Shown here: positions 17,358 through 25,563 of the stretch, one piece after another
How positions within the stretch are numbered: the stretch's first letter is position 1
How the letters are laid out: each line of letters begins with the position of its first letter
Assembly: GCA_900550145.1 (NCBI GenBank)
Contig: URRF01000005.1
Span: 1 to 54,485, forward strand
Direction of reading: 5' to 3'
Source of the DNA: an uncultured Mollicutes bacterium
GTDB lineage: Bacteria; Bacillota_I; Bacilli_A; RF39; UBA660
DNA length: 54,485 nt
Translations under genes and position numbers: made by a program
The notes under the pieces: model-generated
Seen by the model: only the letters and a program-made list of their open reading frames with translations
What the model was told of the DNA's origin: nothing
Databases searched by the model: none

Positions 17358-17735
17358 TTATTTATAGTTTTCTGTTTCATATTTATCACATGAAATATAA
17401 CCTTTTGCTACTGGTATTGTGTTTATATTATTTATTATTACATATGCATTACAAATTTTTGTTTTATCATTTATGTCATATATTTCTTCTATATAATTTG
17501 AATTTATCAATTCTTGCTTTGTGATTTTTATTTCTGATTCATTTTCGCTAATATATTTATTTTGTATATATTTTAAGCCAGCTTCTTCTAATCTTTTTTC
17601 TTGTTCTTTATATATTTTTAGCTTATTATTTTCTATTGTTTTTATTATCTTAGGTGTAACTATAAGTCCTAGTATTAATATTATACTTATTACCACTAAC
17701 AATTCTACTAAAGTAAATCCATTCTTATTCTTCAT
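17358..17735 (-). CDS. Small prepilin-like protein
   Basis: A 125-residue protein with a type IV prepilin signal (MKNKNG/FTLVELLVVISIILILGL, Glu at mature position 5), then an amphipathic alpha-helix (about 30-60) and a short globular C-terminus with two Cys (C93 region and a C near 116) that could form a disulfide. Size and layout suit a minor pilin or a ComGC/GspG-type pseudopilin, but no ComG genes are nearby. It is inserted between mnmG and dnaN, exactly at one breakpoint of the oriC inversion inferred here. Confidence 0.75.
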   Translation of the reverse strand: MKNKNGFTLVELLVVISIILILGLIVTPKIIKTIENNKLKIYKEQEKRLEEAGLKYIQNKYISENESEIKITKQELINSNYIEEIYDINDKTKICNAYVIINNINTIPVAKGYISCDKYETENYK

Positions 17736-17758
17736 TTAATCACCTTTTTTATTATACA

Positions 17759-18877
17759 TTAAAATGTTTTAATTGGTAATACTAATTGAATTAAATTATC
17801 ATCTTCTTTATTTTTAATTATTATTGGCTTTATTTCGCTACTTAACTTTACTTCTATTGTTTCACATTTTAATGTTCTTAGTGCATCCAACATATATTTA
17901 GATGAATATGCTATCTTCATATTTATATCATTATTTTTTTCTACTTTCATATTTTCTTCCATTTTTCCAATTTCTTGAGATGTTGAACTTAACATTAAAT
18001 TATCATCTATTACTTCCATTTTAACTAAATTTTTATCCTTTTCTGTTGTTAATAATGAAACTCTATCGATTGTATTATAAAATTCTATTAATGGAAGTGT
18101 TATAGTTAACTCAAAATCTGTTGGTATAAGTTTTGATGTATCCGGATAACTACCATTTAAAAGACGCGATTGAAATAGCATGTTTTCTGTTTTAATTAAA
18201 ACGTTTGTTGGAAATATGTGAAGCTCTAAATTTTTTTCTTCATCTTCTAATATTTTTGATAATTCAAGTAAATTTTTTCCTGGAATAACTATGTTTGTTG
18301 TTTCTGTTCTTATTTCATCTAATTTTACTATCTTTTTGGCAAGACGATAGGAATCAGTAGCAACACATATTAAGTTATCATTATCTATAGTCATATTTAT
18401 ACCAGTTAATATTGGTCTTGATTCTTGAGTAGAAACTGCAAAACAAGTTTGATTTATTATTGTTTTTAATATTTTTTGACTTATTTTGATTGGTTTTGTG
18501 CTTAAATCCATTTTTATATTTGGAAATTCTTTAGAATTCATTCCATTTAAAGAATATTCACCTCTTTTTGTTGAAATTATTATTTTAAGTCCATCTGTTT
18601 CTATATTAAGATATTCATCATCTATTTTTCTTATAATTTCTAAAAAGTATTTTCCTGGTATTATTATTGTACCTATATCTTCTATAGTATCTATTTCTTG
18701 TTTATCTATAAATGTTTCTATTGCTATATCATCATTAGATGTTGTTAAAAATAAACCTTCACTAGTTAAGTCAAATTTGATACCACATAATACTGGTATT
18801 ATATTTTTTGTTGATATTGCTTTTGATACAATATTTAGTTTTTCATTTAATATTTCTTTTTTAATATTTAGTTTCAT
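17759..18877 (-). CDS. dnaN: DNA polymerase III beta subunit (sliding clamp)
   Basis: The ring-shaped clamp tethers polymerase to DNA. The 372-residue protein has the three-domain clamp layout, with KLNIKKEILNEKLNIVSKAI at the start, IPGKYFLEIIRKI in domain 1 and the C-terminal LVLPIKTF ending. It follows dnaA on the minus strand with a 113-bp gap holding two DnaA boxes. It is separated from recF, its usual downstream neighbour, which lies across oriC at 24310. Confidence 0.95.
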   Translation of the reverse strand: MKLNIKKEILNEKLNIVSKAISTKNIIPVLCGIKFDLTSEGLFLTTSNDDIAIETFIDKQEIDTIEDIGTIIIPGKYFLEIIRKIDDEYLNIETDGLKIIISTKRGEYSLNGMNSKEFPNIKMDLSTKPIKISQKILKTIINQTCFAVSTQESRPILTGINMTIDNDNLICVATDSYRLAKKIVKLDEIRTETTNIVIPGKNLLELSKILEDEEKNLELHIFPTNVLIKTENMLFQSRLLNGSYPDTSKLIPTDFELTITLPLIEFYNTIDRVSLLTTEKDKNLVKMEVIDDNLMLSSTSQEIGKMEENMKVEKNNDINMKIAYSSKYMLDALRTLKCETIEVKLSSEIKPIIIKNKEDDNLIQLVLPIKTF

Positions 18878-18928
18878 AAAAATCCTCCTATTTTTTTTTA
18901 TTTATTATATATATTTTTTTATTATTGC

Positions 18929-18946
18929 TGTGGATATTGTGGATAA
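18929..18946 (-). promoter_or_regulatory. Two abutting DnaA boxes in the dnaA-dnaN gap
   Basis: TGTGGATAT (18929-18937) is directly followed by TGTGGATAA (18938-18946). The second is a perfect DnaA box (TTATCCACA on the minus strand). A second box cluster between dnaA and dnaN is a usual part of a bipartite Bacillus-type origin and may also regulate dnaN. Confidence 0.75.
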
Positions 18947-18990
18947 CTTAAAAATTGCTTATATTTCTTACAAAGTTGGTATGTGTATTA

Positions 18991-20337
18991 TTATGTAATT
19001 TTTTCTTTTAATTTGTTGATAATTTGTTCTAAGCTTTTATCTTGTTTCATTTCATTTTCAATTTTTTCACATGCATGTATTATAGTAGAATGATCTTTTC
19101 CACCAAATTCAATGCCAATTCTTGGAAATGATTCATCAGTCATAACTCTTGATAAATACATAGCTATTTGTCTTGGAAAAGCAATCTTACTAGTTCTTTT
19201 TTTAGATTTCATATCATCCACACTTATTTTATAGTAATCTGCAACTATGTTTTGTATTTTTTGAATGTTATTTTTCATGTAACCATAGGAATTTAAATGT
19301 CCCTTTAATGCTTCAGTAGCAACTTCTAAATTTATTTTTTCTTTATTAAACATGGTTGTATATGCAAATAATCTATTTAATGCACCTTCTAGTTTTCTAA
19401 CATCTGATGTGCAATTATTGGCTATGTATTCTAATACCTCTTCATCAACTGGTTTAGCGAGTTCATGAACACTTAATTTTTTCTTAATTATTTGCATTCT
19501 TAAGTTATAATCTGGTGGATAAATATTAACTGTAAGTCCCCAACTAAATCTTGTTCTTAACCTTTCTTCTAGTAATTTTAAATCTTCTGGAGATCTGTCG
19601 GATGATATAATTATTTGTTTTCCTTCTTGATGTAGTTCGTTAAATGTATGAAAGAATTCTTGTTGACTTTGAGTAGCATTGGCTAGAAACTGTATGTCAT
19701 CTATTATTAATACATCAATATTTCTGTATTTATTTTTGAAATAATCTATATTATCAATATTGTTATTATTTCTTCTACTTGTACCTATGAAATCAGATAT
19801 AAACTTTTCACTAGTTACATATAATACTTTTTTATTACTTTCCTTTATAATATAGTTTCCTATTGCTTGCATTAAATGTGTTTTACCGAGACCACTACTT
19901 CCATATATGAACAGTGGATTATATGCTTTGCCAGGATTTTCAGCAACAGCCAAAGATGCTGTGAATGCAAATCTATTTGTTTCTCCTACTACATAGGTAT
20001 CAAATGTATATGTTGGATTTAAATTTGCTTGTTCAGGGTTGTTATAAGGGACTCCTTCTTCTTTTGTCTCAATTTTTTTCTTGGTAATTGCTTCTTCTTC
20101 TAATATAAACTCAAACTCAAAGTTAGTTCCAGTAACTTCATTAAATGTCTCTACTATTAAATCTTTATAATTTTCATTTAAATTCTTTTTATGTAGTTGC
20201 ATTGGAACAACAACATATATTTTATTATCTTCTATCCTATTTATGTAAGTATCTTGAAACCATGTTTCATATGATATAGATGACAGTTTTTCTTTAATAG
20301 CTTCTAAAAATTTATCCCAAACTTGTTTTTCATTCAT
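18991..20337 (-). CDS. dnaA: Chromosomal replication initiator DnaA
   Basis: DnaA binds DnaA boxes and opens oriC. The 448-residue protein has domain I (MNEKQVWDKFLEAIKEKLSS...YETWFQDTY), a short linker (about 90-110), the AAA+ domain with Walker A GSSGLGKTHLMQ and Walker B VLIIDDIQFL, and the C-terminal box-binding helix-turn-helix with GGKDHSTIIHACEKI. I chose ATG 20337 because it matches the usual N-terminus and has GGAAG 7 bases upstream; ATG 20352 is in frame. It is the first gene left of oriC, on the minus strand with dnaN. Confidence 0.97.
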   Translation of the reverse strand: MNEKQVWDKFLEAIKEKLSSISYETWFQDTYINRIEDNKIYVVVPMQLHKKNLNENYKDLIVETFNEVTGTNFEFEFILEEEAITKKKIETKEEGVPYNNPEQANLNPTYTFDTYVVGETNRFAFTASLAVAENPGKAYNPLFIYGSSGLGKTHLMQAIGNYIIKESNKKVLYVTSEKFISDFIGTSRRNNNNIDNIDYFKNKYRNIDVLIIDDIQFLANATQSQQEFFHTFNELHQEGKQIIISSDRSPEDLKLLEERLRTRFSWGLTVNIYPPDYNLRMQIIKKKLSVHELAKPVDEEVLEYIANNCTSDVRKLEGALNRLFAYTTMFNKEKINLEVATEALKGHLNSYGYMKNNIQKIQNIVADYYKISVDDMKSKKRTSKIAFPRQIAMYLSRVMTDESFPRIGIEFGGKDHSTIIHACEKIENEMKQDKSLEQIINKLKEKIT

Positions 20338-20352
20338 ACCATCACTTCCCAT

Positions 20353-20624
20353 ATAATCTCTAACTACATCCTTATTTTAACTATTTTCACAGGAAAAAAC
20401 AATAAAAAATGTGAATAAAATATAATATTCACAAGTTATCCACAGGAAATGTGATCAATATTGTCATATGTTATCGTATTTTGATGAAGTTATGCACAGT
20501 ATTAACAATTGCACAATTAACAATTAAATGTTTAAAAAATTATAAACTGTGGATAACTGTGTATAAGTTTAGTTTTCCTTTTTTTATCTTAATTTTGACT
20601 GTGAATAAGTTTTAAAAAAAGTAA
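20353..20624. other. oriC: Chromosomal origin of replication (oriC, dnaA-upstream part)
   Basis: The gap between the divergent dnaA and rpmH genes holds clustered DnaA boxes. TTATCCACA at 20436-20444 and TGTGGATAA at 20548-20556 are perfect. TGTGAATAA at 20410 and 20600, TTATGCACA at 20490 and TGTGTATAA at 20558 are one-base variants. The sequence between is very AT-rich and could supply the unwinding element. Gene orientation flips here: minus to the left, plus to the right. With the boxes at 18929-18946 this makes a bipartite origin. Confidence 0.9.
20374..20402 (-). promoter_or_regulatory. Possible dnaA promoter
   Basis: The minus strand has TTGTTT (20397-20402) and TAAAAT (20374-20379) with a 17-base spacer, upstream of dnaA and inside the DnaA-box region, which would allow autoregulation. 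The elements are moderate matches only. Confidence 0.4.
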
Positions 20625-20653
20625 TTGACTTTATCAGTATTGAAATATATAAT
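20625..20653 (+). promoter_or_regulatory. Sigma-A promoter for rpmH
   Basis: TTGACT (20625-20630) and TATAAT (20648-20653) with a 17-base spacer, 29 bases before the rpmH start. This is one of the best promoters in the window and probably drives rpmH-rnpA-yidC-jag. It lies right at the edge of the DnaA boxes. Confidence 0.85.
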
Positions 20654-20681
20654 GTATATGTGAAAGACCGAGGTGAAAAAT

Positions 20682-20810
20682 ATGTTAAGAACTTATCAAC
20701 CAAATACTAGAAAAGCAAAGAAGGATCATGGTTTTTTTGCGAGAAAAGAAGCTGGTACTGGTGTATTAAATAAAAGAAGACAAAAGGGTAGAAAAAAATT
20801 ATCTAAATAA
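20682..20810 (+). CDS. rpmH: Ribosomal protein L34
   Basis: A 42-residue, very basic protein (MLRTYQPNTRKAKKDHGFFA then RKEAGTGVLNKRRQKGRKKL, ending SK), an almost complete match to the L34 pattern of the large ribosomal subunit. It is preceded by GAGGTG about 7 bases upstream of ATG. rpmH next to dnaA at oriC and followed by rnpA is the standard bacterial arrangement. It is slightly shorter than the usual 44 residues. Confidence 0.95.
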   Translation: MLRTYQPNTRKAKKDHGFFARKEAGTGVLNKRRQKGRKKLSK

Positions 20811-20814
20811 TAAT

Positions 20815-20834
20815 CCACTAAGAAGTGGTTTTTT
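20815..20834 (+). terminator. Hairpin with T-run between rpmH and rnpA
   Basis: CCACT-AAGA-AGTGG followed by six T, just after the rpmH stop. It probably terminates part of the transcription so that much more L34 than RnpA is made, since rnpA follows 14 bases later without a promoter I can see. Confidence 0.7.
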
Positions 20835-20848
20835 GTTATTGAGGTTTT

Positions 20849-21187
20849 ATGAAAAAAATAAATATAGTTAGAAGTAATCGAGAATTTAATAATATAATTC
20901 ATACTGGGAAAAAATATGTTGGTAATATTTTTTATGTGTATATGTTGAAAAATGATTATGCATTTAATAGGTATGGTGTAGCGGTATCTACTAAAATAGG
21001 TAATGCAGTAATTAGAAATAAATATAAAAGAAGAATTAGGAATATTATAGATATAGTTGAAATACCTTATAAGGGTTATGATTTAATTTTTGTAGCAAGG
21101 CAAAAAATAAGAAGTGTTAAATTTAATAGTATGAAAAATGATGTTATTAAAATAATAAGTTTGATTGGAGAAAATTATGAGAAATAA
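20849..21187 (+). CDS. rnpA: Ribonuclease P protein component
   Basis: The protein subunit of RNase P, which helps the catalytic RNA cut tRNA 5' leaders. The 112-residue basic protein has the RNR-type signature as NKYKRRIRNIID (KIGNAVIRNKYKRRIRNII) and the expected KKINIVRSNREFNNIIHTGKK N-terminus. It overlaps the yidC start by 11 bases. The order rpmH-rnpA-yidC-jag is conserved. Confidence 0.94.
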   Translation: MKKINIVRSNREFNNIIHTGKKYVGNIFYVYMLKNDYAFNRYGVAVSTKIGNAVIRNKYKRRIRNIIDIVEIPYKGYDLIFVARQKIRSVKFNSMKNDVIKIISLIGENYEK

Positions 21188-22298
21188 AAGAATTAAGATA
21201 TTGATATTATTCCTTTTTGTTTTTATGCTTACTGGTTGTACTAAGTTATTAACAGATGAAAATAAAAAACCAGTGAAGTATGAATCAAAATTAATTTGTG
21301 ATTGTTGTAATAGTAAATGTGAAAAATTAGAAGAAGAGTTAAAAACTCATGAATCTACTTGTAAGGTAGATGAAGAGAGTGAAGAAGAAACTTGTGATGT
21401 AAGTGAAGATGAGATAAATAAATTAAAGGAAGATATAGTTAATTGTAAGAAGAATTGTAATGATAAGTGCGTTTTAGCAAAAAAGAATGAGACAGGTCAG
21501 AATCTTACTAAGAATATATTGTGTAGGCCAACAAATGCTGATGTACTAGAAATATATGAAATGAATAAAGTAGATTTAAATGAACTTCCTTCGTGTCAAG
21601 ATTTTAAATTATTCTCTAATTATGAGGGATTGTGGATAAGTATTTTTGTTAAGCCACTTGCTTGGCTAATAATTAAGTTAGGAGTAATTCTTAAAAATTA
21701 TGGTTTGTCATTAGTTTTAATAAGTATAGCAATAAGAGCTGTGTTAATGCCTCTTACTAAAAAAACTGCAATGCAATCAGAAAATTTAAAGAAGGCACAG
21801 CCCGAATTAGATAGAATAAATAAGAAATATGAGAATAAATCAGATAATGATTCGCTAATGAAGAAGAATGAAGAACTTTTAATGGTTTATAAAAAATATA
21901 AAATAAATCCATTATCAAGTTGCTTGTTTGCTTTTATTCAAATTCCATTGTTATTTGCATTTATAGAAGCTATAAATAGGACACCTGCTATATTTGAGGG
22001 AAGTTTTTTAGGACTTCATTTGGGTGTTACTCCATGGACTGCGTTAAAAAGTGGACAATGGTGGTATTTAATAATAGTGGTTATTTTGGCACTTGTTACT
22101 TATTATTCACTTAATATGAATAAGGGAGCATCAGCTGGTGGAATGGATACTGAAAAACAAATGCAGATGATGAGTAAAATAATGTTAGTATTTATTGTTT
22201 ATGCGTCATTTACTTTATCAACAGCTATTTGTATGTATTGGATTGCATCTAGTGCATTTACGATTTTCCAAAATATATTAGTAAAGAGAGTGAAGTAG
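21177..22298 (+). CDS. yidC: Membrane protein insertase YidC/SpoIIIJ with Cys-rich insertion
   Basis: YidC inserts membrane proteins with or without Sec. The 373-residue lipoprotein has a lipobox (LTGC, Cys 21), then a polar extracellular region, and the YidC/Oxa1 core of five membrane segments with the conserved Arg in ISIAIRAVLMPLTKKT. The ATG at 21177 has GGAG 6 bases upstream. Bacillus YidC proteins are about 260-275 residues; the extra ~110 lie between the lipobox and the first core helix. This insertion holds eleven Cys besides the lipid Cys, including CDCCNSKC, CKKNC and NDKC, within charged predicted helices. No such insertion belongs to the usual Firmicute YidC that I know. Confidence 0.92.
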   Translation: MRNKRIKILILFLFVFMLTGCTKLLTDENKKPVKYESKLICDCCNSKCEKLEEELKTHESTCKVDEESEEETCDVSEDEINKLKEDIVNCKKNCNDKCVLAKKNETGQNLTKNILCRPTNADVLEIYEMNKVDLNELPSCQDFKLFSNYEGLWISIFVKPLAWLIIKLGVILKNYGLSLVLISIAIRAVLMPLTKKTAMQSENLKKAQPELDRINKKYENKSDNDSLMKKNEELLMVYKKYKINPLSSCLFAFIQIPLLFAFIEAINRTPAIFEGSFLGLHLGVTPWTALKSGQWWYLIIVVILALVTYYSLNMNKGASAGGMDTEKQMQMMSKIMLVFIVYASFTLSTAICMYWIASSAFTIFQNILVKRVK

Positions 22299-22300
22299 TA

Positions 22301-22915
22301 ATGAAAGTATATGAATATGAAGGTAAGAATTTAAATGAATTAAAAGAAAAAGTGTTTACAGAATTGAATGCGAATGAACAAGAATTATATATTAGAACTA
22401 GTGAAGAAGCGGGTGGCTTTTTAAAACACAAAAAGTATAAAATATTTGCTTTACCAAAGGATGAAGTTGTTAAGTATTCAAAATCTTTTGTAGTTGATAT
22501 TGCTAAATATATGGGTTTAAATGTAAATATTGAAGCTAAAAAGAGAGAAAGGTATATTGAATTGAATTTGTTTTCTGATAAGAGTTCTATTTTGATTGGT
22601 AAGAATGGAAAAAATTTAGAAGCACTTCAATTGTTAATAAAAAATTCAATTTTAAATACTACTGGTTTTAAAGTGAATGTTATCCTTGATGTAGAAGATT
22701 ATAAAGAAAAAGTTAGTAAACATTTGGAGTATAATGTGAAGAAAATAGCAAGAGAAGTGAAGAAAACTGGTGTTTCTGCAAAGCTTGATCCAATGAATTC
22801 TTATGAAAGAAGAATAGTTCATAATGCTGTTAACGAAATAAGTGGTGTAGTTACAAAAAGTGAAGGGGAAGAACCAAATAGATATATAGTTATAAGTGTA
22901 AGAAAGGAAGATTAG
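22301..22915 (+). CDS. jag: Jag/KhpB RNA-binding protein (KH-R3H)
   Basis: A 204-residue protein with the Jag N-terminal domain (about 1-50), a KH domain with the GxxG loop IGKNGKNLEALQ (about residue 101), and a C-terminal R3H domain with MNSYERRIVHNAVNE. KhpB pairs with KhpA and binds RNA; it influences cell elongation and division in streptococci and is coupled to yidC in most Firmicutes. Here it starts 2 bases after the yidC stop, with GTG AAG TAG forming the end of yidC. Confidence 0.92.
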   Translation: MKVYEYEGKNLNELKEKVFTELNANEQELYIRTSEEAGGFLKHKKYKIFALPKDEVVKYSKSFVVDIAKYMGLNVNIEAKKRERYIELNLFSDKSSILIGKNGKNLEALQLLIKNSILNTTGFKVNVILDVEDYKEKVSKHLEYNVKKIAREVKKTGVSAKLDPMNSYERRIVHNAVNEISGVVTKSEGEEPNRYIVISVRKED

Positions 22916-22930
22916 GGTCTTTCTTTTTTT
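22900..22930 (+). terminator. Intrinsic terminator overlapping the end of jag
   Basis: AAGAAAG (22900-22906) pairs with CTTTCTT (22919-22925) around a 12-base loop that contains the jag stop, followed by a T-run. It ends the rpmH-jag operon. A TATAAT at 22943-22948 then restarts transcription for mnmE. Confidence 0.7.
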
Positions 22931-22967
22931 CTTTTAACAAGATATAATACTTTTGGAGGGAGATATA

Positions 22968-24308
22968 ATGGAAGATACTATAGCAGCAATTTCAACAAGT
23001 TTGGGTGTTGGAGCTGTTTCAATTATAAGAGTTAGTGGAGAAGATGCAATTAGAGTTGTTGATAAGATATTTGATAAAAATATATTAAATGCACAAAGTC
23101 ATACTATACATTATGGTCATATAATTGATAATAATGATGTAATAGATGAGGTTTTGGTATCTGTTATGAAATCTCCTAAAACATTTACAAGGGAGAATAT
23201 TGTTGAAGTGAATTGTCATGGTGGAATAGCTACAACAAATAAGGTATTAGAACTTATATTAAGAAATGGTGCAAGATTAGCTTTACCGGGTGAGTTTACT
23301 AAAAGAGCATTTTTAAATGGAAGAATAGATTTAATTGAGGCAGAAAGTGTAATGGATTTGATAAATGCAAAAACAGAAAGTTCAAGGAAAATGGCTATGT
23401 CTAATTTGTCGGGAAAAGTGTCTAATATGATAAGAGAATTAAGAAATAAAATGTTAGATATTATTTCAAATATAGAAGTTAATATAGATTATCCAGAATA
23501 TGAAGATATATTGGTTGTTACTAATGATATGATTGAAGAGAGTGTATCGAATTTAAAAAATCAATTGGGTAAGATACTTAAAGAAGCAGAAAATGGAAAA
23601 ATAATAAAAGAAGGAATTAAAACTTTAATTATAGGAAGACCAAATGTTGGTAAGAGTAGTATTTTAAATAAATTAATAGATGAAGATAAGGCAATAGTTA
23701 CTGATATAGAAGGAACAACACGTGACATAGTTGAAGGAAATATTACTATTGATGGAATACTTCTTAATATAATAGATACAGCTGGTGTTAGGGAAACATC
23801 AAATATAGTAGAAAAAATTGGTGTTGATAAAAGTTTGAGTTTGATTAATGATGCTGATTTAATTATTCTTGTACTCAATAATAACGAATGTTTAAATAAA
23901 GATGATTTAATGTTACTTGAGAGTACGAAAAATAAAAAAAGAATAATATTTATAAATAAATGTGATTTAGAATCTAAGGTATCTATAGATGAGGAAGTAG
24001 TGTATGGGAATACAATAACCAATGATGGATTAGATAATTTAAAGAGCAAAATAAAAGAATTATTTAATATAGATGGTATAATAAAATCAGATATGAATTA
24101 TTTGTCTAGTGCAACACATATATCTACATTAAAAGAATGTTTAAAAATTGTAGATGATATATTGATTGCTCTAGAAAATAATTTAACTGTGGATATGTTA
24201 GAAATTGATATAAAGAAAATATGGGAATTGTTAGGTAATTTGATTGGTGATAGTTATGATGAGGAGTTACTAGATAATTTATTTAGTAAATTTTGTTTAG
24301 GAAAATAA
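22968..24308 (+). CDS. mnmE: tRNA modification GTPase MnmE
   Basis: MnmE (TrmE) works with MnmG on wobble uridines of tRNA. The 446-residue protein has the N-terminal tetrahydrofolate-binding domain (DTIAAISTSLGVGAVSIIRVSG), a helical domain, an inserted G domain with P-loop GRPNVGKSS (about 223-231), DTAG and NKCD, and the essential C-terminal FCLGK (CxGK). The ATG at 22968 has GGAGGG 7 bases upstream. recF follows after one base. Confidence 0.95.
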   Translation: MEDTIAAISTSLGVGAVSIIRVSGEDAIRVVDKIFDKNILNAQSHTIHYGHIIDNNDVIDEVLVSVMKSPKTFTRENIVEVNCHGGIATTNKVLELILRNGARLALPGEFTKRAFLNGRIDLIEAESVMDLINAKTESSRKMAMSNLSGKVSNMIRELRNKMLDIISNIEVNIDYPEYEDILVVTNDMIEESVSNLKNQLGKILKEAENGKIIKEGIKTLIIGRPNVGKSSILNKLIDEDKAIVTDIEGTTRDIVEGNITIDGILLNIIDTAGVRETSNIVEKIGVDKSLSLINDADLIILVLNNNECLNKDDLMLLESTKNKKRIIFINKCDLESKVSIDEEVVYGNTITNDGLDNLKSKIKELFNIDGIIKSDMNYLSSATHISTLKECLKIVDDILIALENNLTVDMLEIDIKKIWELLGNLIGDSYDEELLDNLFSKFCLGK

Positions 24309-24309
24309 T

Positions 24310-25404
24310 ATGAGAATATTTAATTTAAGTTTGATTAATTTTAGAAATTATGAAAAACTATCAATAAAATTTAATGATAATATAAATATATTTATAGGAA
24401 ATAATGGTGAAGGAAAAACGAATATATTAGAAAGTATATATGTTTTGGCTATAACTAAATCTCATAGATCGTATATAGATAAAAATTTGATAACCAATAA
24501 TAAGAATATATTAAAGATAAATGGTAGAGTAAGTAGTAATAATGAAATTAAAGATATGGAATTAGTTATGAATTCTAAAGGTAAAAGAGTAAGTATTAAT
24601 AGAATTGTAAGTAAAAGAATTAGTGATTATATATCTAATTTGATAGTAATTTTGTTTTGTCCAGATGATCTTGATATAATAAAAGGTAGTCCAAACATAA
24701 GAAGAAAATATTTAAATATAGAGATTGGTCAAATAGATAATAAGTATTTATATTATTTAAACGAATATAATCAGTTATTAAAAACAAGGAATGAATATTT
24801 AAAAACTTGTAGTATAGATAAGATAAATGAGAATTATATAAATGTTATTACTTCACAATTATGCGAAAAGGCATCAATTATTTATGAATATAGATTTGAA
24901 TATGTAAATAATCTTAATAATTATATTAAAGATATATATTCTAGTATTTCTCAAGATGAAGTTAGGATAAGATATGTAAATAGTCTAGGAGTTATTAATT
25001 TTGATGATAGTATGAAAAATATGTTAAATGATAAATTGAAGGATTGTTTGAAAAGAGATGTTTTTAGCGGAAGTACTTCATATGGACCACATAAAGATGA
25101 TTTTGAAATATTATTTAATGATGTTAATGTTAGAGATTATGGATCACAAGGTCAACAAAGGTTATCAGTTCTATATATGAAATTTGCTGAGTTAGAACTT
25201 ATAAAGAATAAAAAAGGAGAATATCCATTACTATTACTTGATGATATATTTAGTGAACTTGATATTAATAACAGAAATAAAATAATAAATTATTTGAATA
25301 AGGATATTCAGGTATTTATAACTTCTACTGATATTAATGATATTGAAGAAAAAATTATAAAGAATGCACAAGTATTTAAAATAAAAGATAAAAGCATAGT
25401 TTAG
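24310..25404 (+). CDS. recF: DNA replication and repair protein RecF
   Basis: RecF is an SMC-like ATPase that helps load RecA at gaps. The 364-residue protein has Walker A GNNGEGKTN (about 31-39), the signature YGSQGQQRLSVL and Walker B LLLLDDIFSELD. In Bacillus recF follows dnaN and a small S4-domain gene (yaaA/rlbA). Here it follows mnmE and the S4 gene is missing, consistent with the oriC inversion inferred in this report. Confidence 0.94.
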   Translation: MRIFNLSLINFRNYEKLSIKFNDNINIFIGNNGEGKTNILESIYVLAITKSHRSYIDKNLITNNKNILKINGRVSSNNEIKDMELVMNSKGKRVSINRIVSKRISDYISNLIVILFCPDDLDIIKGSPNIRRKYLNIEIGQIDNKYLYYLNEYNQLLKTRNEYLKTCSIDKINENYINVITSQLCEKASIIYEYRFEYVNNLNNYIKDIYSSISQDEVRIRYVNSLGVINFDDSMKNMLNDKLKDCLKRDVFSGSTSYGPHKDDFEILFNDVNVRDYGSQGQQRLSVLYMKFAELELIKNKKGEYPLLLLDDIFSELDINNRNKIINYLNKDIQVFITSTDINDIEEKIIKNAQVFKIKDKSIV

Positions 25405-25428
25405 AAAAAAAAACTATACTTTTTTTTC
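25396..25428 (+). terminator. Intrinsic terminator after recF
   Basis: ATAGTTT pairs with AAACTAT around an A-rich loop and is followed by a run of eight T. The recF stop lies in the 5' arm. It separates recF from the gyrB promoter. Confidence 0.75.
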
Positions 25429-25446
25429 GATATATTTAATAAAATA

Positions 25447-25475
25447 TTAGAAAAACGTTCAAAATGTGATATAAT
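25447..25475 (+). promoter_or_regulatory. Sigma-A promoter for gyrB-gyrA
   Basis: TTAGAA (25447-25452) is followed after 17 bases by TATAAT (25470-25475) with a TG extension (TGATATAAT). It leaves an 80-base leader before gyrB with no obvious structure. Confidence 0.7.
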
Positions 25476-25563
25476 GTATATGTAGGTATAGGTGTACATA
25501 CAAGTATTAAATTTTTAAAATTGGCTAAAAAAAGTTGATTTTTTCTTTTTGTGAGGTGAAAAT

